The notes below the pieces were generated by a model, which was given only the letters and a program-made list of their open reading frames with translations, was not told the origin of the DNA and did no database searches. Below are positions 34,046 through 44,164 of a stretch of 47,538 nucleotides of DNA, in pieces. How positions within the stretch are numbered: the stretch's first letter is position 1; each line of letters opens with the position of its first letter. Source of the stretch: Lentisphaerota bacterium (lineage in GTDB: Bacteria > Verrucomicrobiota > Lentisphaeria > Victivallales > Victivallaceae); the NCBI GenBank assembly GCA_015061885.1, contig SUVS01000020.1, positions 1 through 47,538 of the forward strand, given 5' to 3'. The position numbers and the translations under genes are program-made.

Positions 34046-37000
34046 TCAGTTTTTGCTGATGAGATAGCGGAACGCTTTGCCATCTGCCGGCAGGGTTATT
34101 TTGCCGTTTTTCACTGCAATTATGCCTTGCGAGAGTTGTTTGCCTTTGCGGTCAACGCCGGTGACTTTGGCTTTGCCGGTAAAGGGTACACGCAAAGTTA
34201 CGGTTTCGGCTTTTTTGAACGGGGCGGGAGTCAGCTCCAGAGTTTCTCCTTTTTGCCGCAAGGTGTAGTCATATTGAGCGGAAATTTCGGCAATATCCGG
34301 ATTTCCGGCAATGTAGATAAGATTGCCTTCTTTCATCAGATCGGAGCGTTTGCCCGCTTTGTTCAGTGCCGAATAGGTTTCCATTTTGCCGGGCAGATAT
34401 GCCGCAAAGCCTTCCGGCGGCAGGATGTATTTTTTGCCGTTCAAGGTTACTTCAAAGTTTTCCTTGTCGTTCAGATTTGCCGCTGCTTCCAGACCGTTGG
34501 CGTAAACGATTTTCACCTGATTGCGATCCAGAGCATCGGCGGCAATGGCTTCTTCGATCGTGCCGGGTTTGCCGTTGACATTGTAGAAAATATCTTTAAT
34601 GGGGGTCAATGCATAATACTTCTGGGCCGGCTGGATGAGGAAGTAACTGCGGATGAGGAAATCCGGCAGGGGATTCAGCGGAGCACCGTGATAGTTGCCG
34701 AAAAGATGCCCGGTATTGCCGTAAATATGTTCGTAGGCAAGAAGTTTGTACGACCACTTCTGCGGTTCGCCGCCTTTGGCACCCTTGTAGTTGATCCAGC
34801 CGAGTTCAAAACCGCAGTCATTGTTCATGGTGTGCAGTTTACGCAAGTTGAATTCGGGGATCACATTCATATACATCCGCTGGGGTTGGGCGTAACTGTC
34901 GCACAGACCGGCAAAGTATATCTGGGTTTTGCCTTCGGAGAGAACCGGACCGAAATCAGCTTCTTCGGCCCGCAGGCTTTCTACCATCACCCGGTATGCT
35001 GCCGAGAACTTACCGGCATCGGGGGTACGGGCATCGTAGTCAGTGTATCGCCAGCAGGGCGGGCAGGTGATCTGGTCAAGATAACCGCAGTTGGGTTTGA
35101 ACATTTCGCGGTAAAGAGCATTGAATTTCTTTTGCAGAGGTACCATGCGGCTCATTTTGGTCTGTTTGCAGTTGCCGGAGCTGTAAAGCCAGTTGCCGTT
35201 GGTATCCAGATTAAGCATATTAAGATCCCACGCATCGCGGGCAACCGGGTTCAGAAGCATGTGGTCGGTGTAGATACCGATGCGGTAATCAAGTTTTTTC
35301 ATCCGGTCAAAAAATTCCGCCATCTTTTTATCGCCGCCGATCTCCGGAACGGTGAAACTCCTGATAAAAGTGCTGGGACCGCCGTCGCGGCGGGGATCAT
35401 ACATGCGGTTGATGTTGCCGTGGAGCCGCACATTGAGTTTTTCCATGCCGTAATCTCTGGCTTCCTGCCACTGGGCGAACTCTTCTTCAAAGTAATTCAT
35501 GTAAGGCAATTTGCAATACCACATGCGAGTTGCCCAGACTTCTTCGGCAGTGGTCTTGAGATAGTCGCGTTGGGGATTGGGGATATTGGGCAGCACTTCG
35601 GCAATAGTGTCATTAATTGTCAGCATAATGCGGTCGCGGGAGGCGTTGCGTTTGCCGTCGGTCTTGGGCCAGTAGTAACTGCCGCCGTTGATAATGGAGG
35701 TATTGCGGATCACTTTTGCCGGATCGGTTTTATCGTTGGGGTCAGCTACCCAGCGGTGGTCGGCTGTTACCGGATTGAGTACGAATTTGCCGCCGGGGGT
35801 GCTGCTGGATTCGCCGAACAAGCCGGAAGCATCGGAATTGTACCAGTCAACAAATTGCGATATATAAATATTGTTTACCGTATCGGCAAAAATACCGGGC
35901 GGATTGCTGGGGTGTATCCAGCGGCCGATATTCAAATAGGGTATTTCGATAACTTTGCCTGATATACCGGTGATGGCACCGAATTTGAATTCGCCGACCA
36001 TTGCCGAGGAACTGCGTATATCGGCAATCAGAGTATTGTCAACAACTTCCAGTATCCAGGTGGAAGAATAGACATTCCTGCCAATGGTGTAGAGCCAGTA
36101 CAAGGTAAGTTTATTGCCTTTCTGCACAAAGTTCTTGAGGCGGGCTTTGATTTGTTTACTGTTGGGAGCCAGCAGACTTTCCGGCTTGACCGGATAGATA
36201 TTGTTCAACGCCCAGTACAGACCGCCGCCATCCATGGGCTTGAAAGTCTTGTTGTTGTAAGTACAGATTATATCGGAGAGCGTTCCGGTGGCGGGATTTA
36301 TTTCAAAAAGCAGTTTTTTGCCGGACTTGGCGGCAACGCTTTCAAACTTCCAACCTTTGGCGGTTTTGCTCAACTTTACGGTGCCTTTTTCGTTGGCAGA
36401 AGGCAGAATGGTTTCCGGATGGGTGGGTACGCCGAGTTCTTTGAAGCTCTTTACTTTGGCATCAGTAAGTTTGCCGGTGGGACGCTTATACACATGCAGA
36501 CTGTCAAAGTAGGTTACGCGTTTATCTTCGTTGAAGCCTTTGAAGGTTATGGAAACGATTTCGGCGGGAGCTTTGACCATGCTTTTCAGCGGGTTCATGT
36601 GAATACCCCAACCGTTTTCCAGCATACCGCCCATGTGACCGGTATCATGCAGAACACCTTTGCTGTCGCGGTACTGGATGCTGTAACTCAATGCGGGACG
36701 GGGCTGACCGTAGGCTGTGGCAAAACGCCAGATGGCAATGGAGTCAAAGTCTTCGGTTATTTTTATGGGGGCAGGGGGAGTCAGTACCACTTTGGAATCT
36801 TTGGCGGGAAAATCGCCTTTGGCAAATTCTGTACGCAGTACATAATCGCTCCAGAGCGGTTCTTCCTTGCTGCGGGTGATGGTGGGTTTGACCGCACCGG
36901 AAGTGTAGCTCATTTTCCAACCGGTAAGGTCGTCAAAGGTCATCAAAGGCTTTATATCTTCGACTTTGCCTTCAAGATGGCGGCTGCGGGGGTAACAAAT

Positions 37001-38671
37001 TTTGTCGATATTGCGGTTATCGAGTTTGATTGTTACAGTTTTGCCGATATTGGCGGGAAGAATATCGTTTTTCTTTATGGTGATTTTGCCGATAACACCT
37101 TCCAGACCGCCGCCGATAGTCATATCAACTTTTCCAGTCATGGGAGTTGCCGGAATGACTTTGCCGGATGTCTTTTTATCTATGTAGAGTGCAGCTTGTG
37201 TACCGTTCATGGCAAAAGTTATTGTGCTGTTGGTATTGACACCAAGAGCTTTTTCCGCTTTGAGCTTTTTACCACTGAAGTCGGCGATCACCGAACCGTC
37301 AGGTGTGGTGCTGATCTTGAGCTTGCCCCAAGTGATGAGAGTACCGGCAGTCAATTTTTCCGGTTTGAACATTACACTTACAAGCGTATCGGCGGGAACA
37401 TTTTTGACGACTGCTTTTTTTCCGGCAGAAAATTTATAGAAATTCCCCGTGACCCGGCGGTCTTCATTTACAATAACTGAATCATCTTTTTCAAGCGGCT
37501 GATTGTTTTGCAAGGCTTGGTAATTGGCTTTGATTTCCGCATCGCTCAAGGCACGGTTGGAAATTCTGACCAGAGCGATTTTGCCTTTGAAGTTGTTTGC
37601 CCAGCCGATGGAATTACCGATGTGCAGCGGCGTGTTGGCGTTATATTTGGGAATACCGCTGGTTTTGTTGACCCGCACTGCTTTGCCGTCGCGGTACATT
37701 ACGAGTTTTTCCGGAGTTCCGGAAATTGCGTAGTAGTGATATTTATTGATTTCAAGCGGCATGTAAACTCTGCCGCCGGCATTTTTACCGGAATCGTTTA
37801 CCAGATAGCAGTCAAAATCTTTTTTGCCGAAGAACTTGGGATAACCGAAACTCCCACGCATAAGCACCGCGTACCCGCAGTCGGTGCTTTCGGGCATGCA
37901 ATAAACTTCGAGTGTAAAACCCTTTTTGCCCCAGTTCGGAACATTTTTGATTTGCAAACTGCGTTTGGCAGGCAGCACCCAGGCGTTGTCCGGAACGGCG
38001 GATTTTTCCGCGCCGGTAAGAGTCAGCTCTTTGCCGGATGCCGGAGCAGAAACCGGAGCCGTTACGATTTCGCGGCGATCCTGATTAAAAATCAGACTTT
38101 TGTCTTCACTCAAAGGTTTATCGGCTTGCAGTAAGGCGTAGTTTGCTTGGATTTCCGCCTTGCTCAAGGCGCGGTTGTGGATACGCACCATGCCGATAGA
38201 GCCGGTAAAATTCTTGTTCCAGCCGAGCGAATGACCGATATGGAGAGTATTTTTGGCATTGTATGCCGGTATGCCGTACTCTTTATTGATCCGCATGACT
38301 TTGCCGTTGCGGTAAGCTGTGCTTTGAGTTTTATCGCCGGTAAGTACATAATAGTTGTATTTGCCGGGTTCCAGTTTGGTGTAAACCCGACCGGCGGCAT
38401 TCTTTTTGCTTTTTCCGGACATCAGATAGCAGTCAACATCTTTAGCTCCGAAAAAGTTGGGATAGCCGAAACTTCCCCGCATAAGTACCGCGTAGCCGCT
38501 GGGGAGCTTGTCGGCTTTGCACCATACTTCGAGGGTAAAGCCTTCCTTGCCCCAGTCAGGAATATTTTTGAATTGAACACTTTTAGCCGCCGGGAAAGTC
38601 CACGGTTCAGCAAATAAACTCATTGCCGACAAAGTTATTGCCGTAATGAAAGATAAACGGAGTGATTTCAT
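34046..38671 (-). CDS. Giant secreted glycosidase-like protein with two LamG domains
   Basis: 1541 aa, signal peptide 1-21 (MKSLRLSFI ... SLFA). Two similar LamG/concanavalin-like domains follow at about 22-185 and 228-395; both contain a GYAVLMRGSFGYP segment, a DxDCYL segment, and end in RNRALS/ISNRALSxAEI, so they arose by duplication. A third beta-rich part covers about 400-560. The likely catalytic TIM barrel is about 1010-1330: LNVRLHGNINRMYDPRRDGG, LDYRIGIYTDHML, and PNCGYLDQITCPPCW near 1199, which ends a strand with an Asp as in GH clans with acidic catalysis. The C-terminal 110 residues are beta-sandwich. The barrel recalls GH101-like or uncharacterised families; I cannot name one. 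AAAGG precedes the ATG, 27 bases after the pseudopilin gene. Confidence 0.7.
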   Translation of the reverse strand: MKSLRLSFITAITLSAMSLFAEPWTFPAAKSVQFKNIPDWGKEGFTLEVWCKADKLPSGYAVLMRGSFGYPNFFGAKDVDCYLMSGKSKKNAAGRVYTKLEPGKYNYYVLTGDKTQSTAYRNGKVMRINKEYGIPAYNAKNTLHIGHSLGWNKNFTGSIGMVRIHNRALSKAEIQANYALLQADKPLSEDKSLIFNQDRREIVTAPVSAPASGKELTLTGAEKSAVPDNAWVLPAKRSLQIKNVPNWGKKGFTLEVYCMPESTDCGYAVLMRGSFGYPKFFGKKDFDCYLVNDSGKNAGGRVYMPLEINKYHYYAISGTPEKLVMYRDGKAVRVNKTSGIPKYNANTPLHIGNSIGWANNFKGKIALVRISNRALSDAEIKANYQALQNNQPLEKDDSVIVNEDRRVTGNFYKFSAGKKAVVKNVPADTLVSVMFKPEKLTAGTLITWGKLKISTTPDGSVIADFSGKKLKAEKALGVNTNSTITFAMNGTQAALYIDKKTSGKVIPATPMTGKVDMTIGGGLEGVIGKITIKKNDILPANIGKTVTIKLDNRNIDKICYPRSRHLEGKVEDIKPLMTFDDLTGWKMSYTSGAVKPTITRSKEEPLWSDYVLRTEFAKGDFPAKDSKVVLTPPAPIKITEDFDSIAIWRFATAYGQPRPALSYSIQYRDSKGVLHDTGHMGGMLENGWGIHMNPLKSMVKAPAEIVSITFKGFNEDKRVTYFDSLHVYKRPTGKLTDAKVKSFKELGVPTHPETILPSANEKGTVKLSKTAKGWKFESVAAKSGKKLLFEINPATGTLSDIICTYNNKTFKPMDGGGLYWALNNIYPVKPESLLAPNSKQIKARLKNFVQKGNKLTLYWLYTIGRNVYSSTWILEVVDNTLIADIRSSSAMVGEFKFGAITGISGKVIEIPYLNIGRWIHPSNPPGIFADTVNNIYISQFVDWYNSDASGLFGESSSTPGGKFVLNPVTADHRWVADPNDKTDPAKVIRNTSIINGGSYYWPKTDGKRNASRDRIMLTINDTIAEVLPNIPNPQRDYLKTTAEEVWATRMWYCKLPYMNYFEEEFAQWQEARDYGMEKLNVRLHGNINRMYDPRRDGGPSTFIRSFTVPEIGGDKKMAEFFDRMKKLDYRIGIYTDHMLLNPVARDAWDLNMLNLDTNGNWLYSSGNCKQTKMSRMVPLQKKFNALYREMFKPNCGYLDQITCPPCWRYTDYDARTPDAGKFSAAYRVMVESLRAEEADFGPVLSEGKTQIYFAGLCDSYAQPQRMYMNVIPEFNLRKLHTMNNDCGFELGWINYKGAKGGEPQKWSYKLLAYEHIYGNTGHLFGNYHGAPLNPLPDFLIRSYFLIQPAQKYYALTPIKDIFYNVNGKPGTIEEAIAADALDRNQVKIVYANGLEAAANLNDKENFEVTLNGKKYILPPEGFAAYLPGKMETYSALNKAGKRSDLMKEGNLIYIAGNPDIAEISAQYDYTLRQKGETLELTPAPFKKAETVTLRVPFTGKAKVTGVDRKGKQLSQGIIAVKNGKITLPADGKAFRYLISKN

Positions 38672-38698
38672 ATTGATAAAAACCTTTCAGCGATATTA

Positions 38699-39454
<756 letters not shown>

Positions 39455-39510
39455 TGTTTTTCTCCCGTTTTGAGATTTTTTTTTATCGTTTTTCTTTAAG
39501 AATTTTCAAA

Positions 39511-40578
39511 TCATACAGCTTTGCCCATCCGGGATGCAAGCTGTTTATATTTATATTCGTAAAACTTTACTTCGCAACGCTGCTTGACGCCCCGCGGGGC
39601 GGCGTTGGGGTGTCTTCTTACATGACACAAGAGCTGCCAGACTTTGTGTGCCAGTTTGCAATAACCCTGTTGTGTGTAAAATGCTACCGAATTTTCCTGC
39701 GAGCGGTTGAGGTCATGAGTTACCAGAAAATCCGTATCAGTTACGCCATGTGATGTCAGCAGTTCTGCAAGTTTCCGGCGGCTGTTATCCAGAACCCACA
39801 CTGCATCGGGCAGTTTTTTGAGTTTGCAGAGGTGTTCGGCGTATTTTCCGATATTGCCCCAGTCGCTTTCGGGAAAGGCGTCAAGTTCACGGTTGAACAG
39901 CGAATAACTGCGTTTGACCGCCCGGAAATCGTGCATGATCGCCGTGTGATTATCTGATGCATTGATTTGCGGTGTACTCCAGAATATATCCAGCGTGCGG
40001 GCTCCCCGCATAAGCATATTGCCGACAAATTCGTTGAAAATTTCTATATGATCCCAATCCACCCAGTTGACTTCCACGCCCTCCGGCGGACGGTTGGAGC
40101 TGACAAACGGTATCTTGTGCTGTTTGAGCTGTTCGGCGGCTTCCGGCTGGAAACTGCTGTAAGTGAAAATCACTGCATCGTGGCTGTTGAGCGAATATTC
40201 GCCGATCATTTGTGCTATGGAGCAAATATGTGTATCGCAAATAAGCATTTCAAAACCGGCTTCCGCGATCTTTGCGGCAAGCTGGCAATGCAAGGTATCG
40301 CTGTCGATGGTATTGCTGATATTCGGAGCCGCCAGAACTATCCGCACCGGGTGTTTGGCCCGTTCCACGGCTCCATCGCTTATGCCGGTACCGTGCGAAG
40401 TAGGTGTAATGCAGTTCATATTTTTCAGCTCAATAAATACCTTGTGCATGGTGCGGCTGGATACTTTGAATTCCTGCATAAGCAGCCGTCTTGACGGTAA
40501 GCGGTCGGCGTAAAACCCTGCGGCAATACGCTTTTTCAGCTCGGAGCTGATCTGCTGATATTTTACGGCTGCTGGCAT
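39511..40578 (-). CDS. GntR-type regulator with periplasmic-binding-protein-like sensor
   Basis: 355 aa. Residues 1-75 form a winged helix of the GntR type (ISSELKKRIAAGFY, LPSRRLLMQEFKVSSRTMHKVFIELK), and residues ~78-330 a LacI/GalR-like sugar-binding domain (VRIVLAAPNIS ..., AVIFTYSSFQ, VNWVDWDHIEIF, VLDNSRRKLAELLTSHGV). This architecture is usual for sugar-responsive repressors. GGGAG precedes the ATG. Its own promoter has an inverted repeat over the -10 box, and the pseudopilin and 1541-aa glycosidase genes follow 56 bases downstream, so it probably controls both itself and them. Near the 3' end the DNA holds a GCCCCGCGGGGC palindrome. Confidence 0.88.
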   Translation of the reverse strand: MPAAVKYQQISSELKKRIAAGFYADRLPSRRLLMQEFKVSSRTMHKVFIELKNMNCITPTSHGTGISDGAVERAKHPVRIVLAAPNISNTIDSDTLHCQLAAKIAEAGFEMLICDTHICSIAQMIGEYSLNSHDAVIFTYSSFQPEAAEQLKQHKIPFVSSNRPPEGVEVNWVDWDHIEIFNEFVGNMLMRGARTLDIFWSTPQINASDNHTAIMHDFRAVKRSYSLFNRELDAFPESDWGNIGKYAEHLCKLKKLPDAVWVLDNSRRKLAELLTSHGVTDTDFLVTHDLNRSQENSVAFYTQQGYCKLAHKVWQLLCHVRRHPNAAPRGVKQRCEVKFYEYKYKQLASRMGKAV

Positions 40579-40603
40579 GTTGTTTCTCCCGGATGTTTTT
40601 GTC

Positions 40604-40640
40604 TTGAGAATATTTTAACACATTCTCAAACTCTTGTCAA
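40604..40640 (-). promoter_or_regulatory. GntR-gene promoter with operator-like inverted repeat
   Basis: Minus strand: TTGACA (40635-40640), 17-base spacer, TAAAAT (40612-40617). The inverted repeat TTGAGAAT (40604-40611) / ATTCTCAA (40622-40629) encloses the -10 box exactly. This is the layout of an autorepressed promoter. The rest of the spacer 40579-40888 (310 bases) shows no gene; a weak TTGCAA at 40811 may belong to an lpdA promoter. Confidence 0.75.
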
Positions 40641-40888
40641 GGGTTGGCAACGGCAAATTGATGTTTGTTTTGTGTTTAAAAAGTAAGCCACCGCATCAAA
40701 AAACCGTGTTTTTCCATCGTTTGCCAGCGGCAGGGATGATGGCAGTTGCGATTTTTTGCAAATTTTTGCTCCGTTTTGAGAAAAAATCTTCGTTTTTGTT
40801 ATCAATTTAGTTGCAAGGTCAGAAAAACGGGTGTAATTTATAAGGTGTACTTTTAACAATAATCCTCAAGCAATGGAAGGAAAATATT

Positions 40889-42289
40889 ATGGCGATGGAA
40901 AAATTTGATGTAGTTGTTATCGGTGCCGGCCCCGGCGGTTATGTTGCAGCGATCAAAGCCGGTCAGAAAGGTCTGAAAACTGCCCTGATCGAAAAAGGCA
41001 ACTTCGGCGGTACCTGTCTGAATATCGGTTGTATCCCCACCAAAACCCTGATTGCCAGTGCGGAAGTTCTGCACAGTGCCCGCCATGCCGCTGACTTCGG
41101 CGTGGAGATCACCGGAGAAATCAAACCCAACTGGACAAAGATGCTTAAACGCAAGGATGATGTCCTTGATAAACTCCGCGGCGGTATTGCCGGTCTGCTC
41201 AAAGCCGCCGGTGTAACGGTTTTCAACGGTACTGCCAGCTTTATGAACCGTCAGAGCGTTATGGTTTCCGGCGGCGAAAATGCCGGTACCACCGTTCAGG
41301 CTAAAAACTTTATCATTGCAGTCGGTTCTGCTTCGCTGGTGCCCGGTTTTATTCCGCAGAGCCCCCGCGTTATCACCTCGACTGAACTTTTGAGCATTCC
41401 CAAAGTTCCCAAGAGTCTGCTGGTCCTCGGCGGCGGCGTTATCGGTTGCGAATTTGCCTGTCTCTTTGCAGAAATGGGTACCGAAGTAACGGTTGTTGAA
41501 ATGCTTCCCAGTATTCTGCCGCCGGTTGACCGCGAACTGGGTAAAACGCTTGCCAAGAGCATGGAAGCCAAAGGAATCAAGATCATGACCGGTGCCCCGC
41601 TGGGCGACATCAAAGCTACTGCAAAAGGTGTCAGCGGCATGGTTGGCGATGTTAAAGTTTCGGCGGATTATCTCTTGGTTTCCATCGGCCGTAAATCGGT
41701 TGCCGGTGAACTCAATCTGCCTGCCGCCGGTGTGCAGACCAATGAACGCGGCTGGATCCCGGTCAACGAATATGCCCAGACCAATATCCCCAACATCTAC
41801 GCTATCGGCGACGCCACCGGCAAGGGTATGCTTGCACATTGGGCATCCGCCCAGGCTGTTGCGGCTGTGGAAACCATTGCCGGAAAACGCACCGCACTTG
41901 CCGCCGACCAGATTCCCGGAGCTATTTTTACCACTCCGGAAATCGGTTCGCTCGGTGCCAGCGAAGAACAGCTCAAAGAGCAGGGCGTTGCCTACAAAGT
42001 CGGTAAATTCCCCTTCGCCGCGTTGGGCAAAGCCATGGCGATCAACGAAACCGAAGGTTTTGTCAAGATCCTTGCTGACGCCAATACCGATGCCGTGCTC
42101 GGTGTTCACATCATCGGCCCGCACGCAACCGATTTGATTGCCGAAGCCGCTCCGGTCATGAAGATGGAATGTACCGCCCGTGAACTGGGTAAAGCCATCC
42201 ACGCCCACCCGACCATCGGTGAAGCTATTATGGAAGCCGCTCACGCCGTCCACGGCGAAAGTGCCCATATCCCGACCCGCCGCCGTTAA
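40889..42289 (+). CDS. lpdA: Dihydrolipoyl dehydrogenase
   Basis: The FAD-dependent E3 enzyme reoxidises dihydrolipoyl groups of 2-oxoacid dehydrogenase complexes or the glycine cleavage system. In 466 aa: FAD loop GAGPGGYVAA (residues 11-20), redox disulphide GGTCLNIGCIPTK (about 40-52), NAD loop GGGVIGCEF, and the C-terminal active-site HAHPTIGEAIMEA with His and Glu. No lipoyl domain is fused. No E1, E2 or glycine-cleavage genes are in this window. The sequence before the ATG has AAGGAAA. Confidence 0.95.
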   Translation: MAMEKFDVVVIGAGPGGYVAAIKAGQKGLKTALIEKGNFGGTCLNIGCIPTKTLIASAEVLHSARHAADFGVEITGEIKPNWTKMLKRKDDVLDKLRGGIAGLLKAAGVTVFNGTASFMNRQSVMVSGGENAGTTVQAKNFIIAVGSASLVPGFIPQSPRVITSTELLSIPKVPKSLLVLGGGVIGCEFACLFAEMGTEVTVVEMLPSILPPVDRELGKTLAKSMEAKGIKIMTGAPLGDIKATAKGVSGMVGDVKVSADYLLVSIGRKSVAGELNLPAAGVQTNERGWIPVNEYAQTNIPNIYAIGDATGKGMLAHWASAQAVAAVETIAGKRTALAADQIPGAIFTTPEIGSLGASEEQLKEQGVAYKVGKFPFAALGKAMAINETEGFVKILADANTDAVLGVHIIGPHATDLIAEAAPVMKMECTARELGKAIHAHPTIGEAIMEAAHAVHGESAHIPTRRR

Positions 42290-42304
42290 GTTGAGGTAAA
42301 AATA

Positions 42305-42607
42305 ATGAACAGCGAAATAACGATCATCGTACCGATATATTTCAAGCCGGAAACTGCCGCCATCGGCAGAGAACGCTTGCTGGCTCTTGCCGCGGCAACT
42401 CATAAAGAGGCGGGCAATATCATGTACCGCATCCACGAAGTCCCCGGCAAGGCTGAACAATATATGATCTACGAGAAGTGGCAGGATCAGGTGGCATTGG
42501 ATTTCCACATGGCTCAAGATTACCTGCAAAACTTTCTTGCCGATGATGAAAAACTCCTCGCCGGAGAGATAAAAGGTACGATCTGTTCGGAAATTGCTGT
42601 TGATTGA
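42305..42607 (+). CDS. ABM-domain (quinol monooxygenase-like) protein
   Basis: A 100-aa dimeric alpha/beta-barrel protein. ITIIVPIYFKPE at the start, ARERLL-like helix, NIMYRIHEVPGKAEQYMIYEKW (the H/E/W positions usual in the family) and DFHMAQDYLQNF follow the order of YgiN-type antibiotic-biosynthesis monooxygenase folds. Such proteins act on quinones or on unknown small molecules, often without cofactor. 15 bases behind lpdA and closed by a terminator; no link of function with lpdA is evident. Confidence 0.8.
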   Translation: MNSEITIIVPIYFKPETAAIGRERLLALAAATHKEAGNIMYRIHEVPGKAEQYMIYEKWQDQVALDFHMAQDYLQNFLADDEKLLAGEIKGTICSEIAVD

Positions 42608-42637
42608 TTTGTTTTTACAAAAAACAGCGTTATATTA

Positions 42638-42676
42638 ACCGGGAGAACCATTTTTGTGTGGTTCTTCCGGTTTTGT
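42638..42676 (+). terminator. Intrinsic terminator of the lpdA unit
   Basis: 14-bp stem with one G-U pair (AACCGGGAGAACCA and TGGTTCTTCCGGTT), short T-rich loop, T-rich tail. Confidence 0.88.
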
Positions 42677-42709
42677 TTTCAACCCATAAAACAACAAAGA
42701 GGTATTTTT

Positions 42710-44002
42710 ATGGCTATTCTTACTGCCCGTGGCGGCAACGGTACTCCGGTATCGGAAGCCGAAGTCAAAGCTATGCTCGTTGAGTTGCTCGACAAAATCA
42801 ACAAACCTATGAAAAAAGTCCTGCTGCTGCCCCCCGATCACACCCGGTTGAACTCCTTTGCCGGTCCGATCACGGCAATGCTGTACGAAATGCTCACTGC
42901 CCGCGGTGCAGAACAGATCGACGTGATGCCCGCACTTGGCACCCATGCGGCAATGACCGAAGCTGAACTCAAGATGATGTTCGGCGATGCCATCCCCATG
43001 AGTGCGTTCAAAGTCCACGACTGGCGTAATGATGTAGTGGAAGTCGGTACCGTTTCCGGCGAACTCATCAAAGAGTGGAGCGAAGGCAAACTTGACTACG
43101 ATGTCAAAGCAATGGTCAACAAGATCGTTTTTGATGGATACGATGTGATTTTCTCCCCCGGTCAGGTAGTGCCGCACGAAGTGGTCGGTATGGCAAACTA
43201 CACCAAAAACATCATGGTCGGTATCGGCGGGAGCGATATGATCAACAAGTCGCACTTTGTGGGTGCTTCCTGCAATATGGAAAAGATCATGGGGCAGGCT
43301 ACTTCGCCTGTCCGCAAACTTTTCAACTACGCGGTTGAACAGTTCCTTTCCGAACTGCCCATCTGCTACATCCAGACTGTCCGCAGCCGTGGTGCTGATG
43401 GCACCATGCAGACTGACTGCATCTACGCAAGTTTTGACGACAGTGCATACCTTGCCGCCGTTAAGGTCGCCCAGGAAACCAACCTTACTCTGCTGGATAA
43501 GCCCTTGAAGAAAGTGGTGGTCTGGCTGGATCCCGACGAATTCAAAAGCACCTGGCTGGGCAACAAATCCGTTTACCGTACCCGCATGGCGATCGACGAT
43601 GACGGCGATCTGATTGTGCTGGCTCCGGCTCTTAAAGAATTCGGCGAAGATAAGGAAATCGACCGTCTGCTCCGCAAATACGGCTATCACGGTACTCCCG
43701 CGACATTGGAAGCGGTGAAGAACAACGAAGATCTGCGTAACAACCTCGGTGCCGCAGCACACATGATCCACGGTTCCAGCGAAGGCAGATTCCGCATCAC
43801 CTACTGCCCCGGCGAACACATGAGCCGCGAAGAGATCGAAGGCGTGGGCTTCAACTACGGCGATCTTGAAGAAATGATGAAAAAATACGATGTCAAGAAC
43901 CTGAAAGACGGCTTCAACACCGTCAACGGCGAAGAAGTATTTTACATCAGCAACCCCGCACTGGGCCTGTGGGCGGTAAGAGATAAATTTTACAGCAAAT
44001 AA
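42710..44002 (+). CDS. LarA-like nickel-pincer-type racemase/epimerase (DUF2088)
   Basis: 430 aa. Homologues of lactate racemase LarA racemise 2-hydroxy acids with a nickel-pincer nucleotide. The N-terminal PPDHTRLNSFAGP (about 42-54) matches the substrate-side motif; GTHAAMTEAEL (about 80-90) holds the first conserved His. The later sequence HEVVGMANYTKNIMVGIGG and the C-terminal EHMSREEIEG region also fit. Assignment of the true LarA versus a wider 2-hydroxyacid racemase is not possible, and no larB, larC or larE maturation genes are here. ATG at 42710 follows AGAGG; the in-frame codons upstream lie in the terminator. Confidence 0.82.
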   Translation: MAILTARGGNGTPVSEAEVKAMLVELLDKINKPMKKVLLLPPDHTRLNSFAGPITAMLYEMLTARGAEQIDVMPALGTHAAMTEAELKMMFGDAIPMSAFKVHDWRNDVVEVGTVSGELIKEWSEGKLDYDVKAMVNKIVFDGYDVIFSPGQVVPHEVVGMANYTKNIMVGIGGSDMINKSHFVGASCNMEKIMGQATSPVRKLFNYAVEQFLSELPICYIQTVRSRGADGTMQTDCIYASFDDSAYLAAVKVAQETNLTLLDKPLKKVVVWLDPDEFKSTWLGNKSVYRTRMAIDDDGDLIVLAPALKEFGEDKEIDRLLRKYGYHGTPATLEAVKNNEDLRNNLGAAAHMIHGSSEGRFRITYCPGEHMSREEIEGVGFNYGDLEEMMKKYDVKNLKDGFNTVNGEEVFYISNPALGLWAVRDKFYSK

Positions 44003-44011
44003 GCTCTTGCA

Positions 44012-44097
44012 GATCCAGCGGTAAACTTTACCGCTGATCAATCAAAACTTAAAGATATTATGAGAGACCTCTTGTGTCTCTCATAATATCTTTTTTT
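44012..44097 (+). terminator. Tandem hairpins: palindrome and strong terminator
   Basis: First, GATC-(C)-AGCGGTAAA-C-TTTACCGCT-GATC (44012-44039), a near-perfect palindrome. Second, a perfect 18-bp stem AAAGATATTATGAGAGAC/GTCTCTCATAATATCTTT (44051-44068 with 44076-44093), 7-base loop, seven T's. The second hairpin is one of the longest perfect terminator stems in the window. Confidence 0.92.
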
Positions 44098-44164
44098 CTA
44101 TTTTTTCCGTTCAATCCTATAAAAAATCATCATTTCTTTATCAACACTCAAGCATATATTGGCT

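Noticed and set aside
34037..35962. 641-aa plus-strand ORF opposite the 1541-aa glycosidase
   Set aside because: Antisense shadow of a real gene. It has no domain pattern, and the opposite strand has signal peptide, ribosome site and recognisable domains.
36152..37480. 442-aa plus-strand ORF
   Set aside because: Antisense shadow of the LamG and beta domains of the 1541-aa protein; no ribosome site.
40853..44041. 558-aa and 468-aa minus-strand ORFs
   Set aside because: They mirror lpdA and the larA-like gene, both clear by catalytic motifs. Codon bias on the true strand leaves the antisense frame open.
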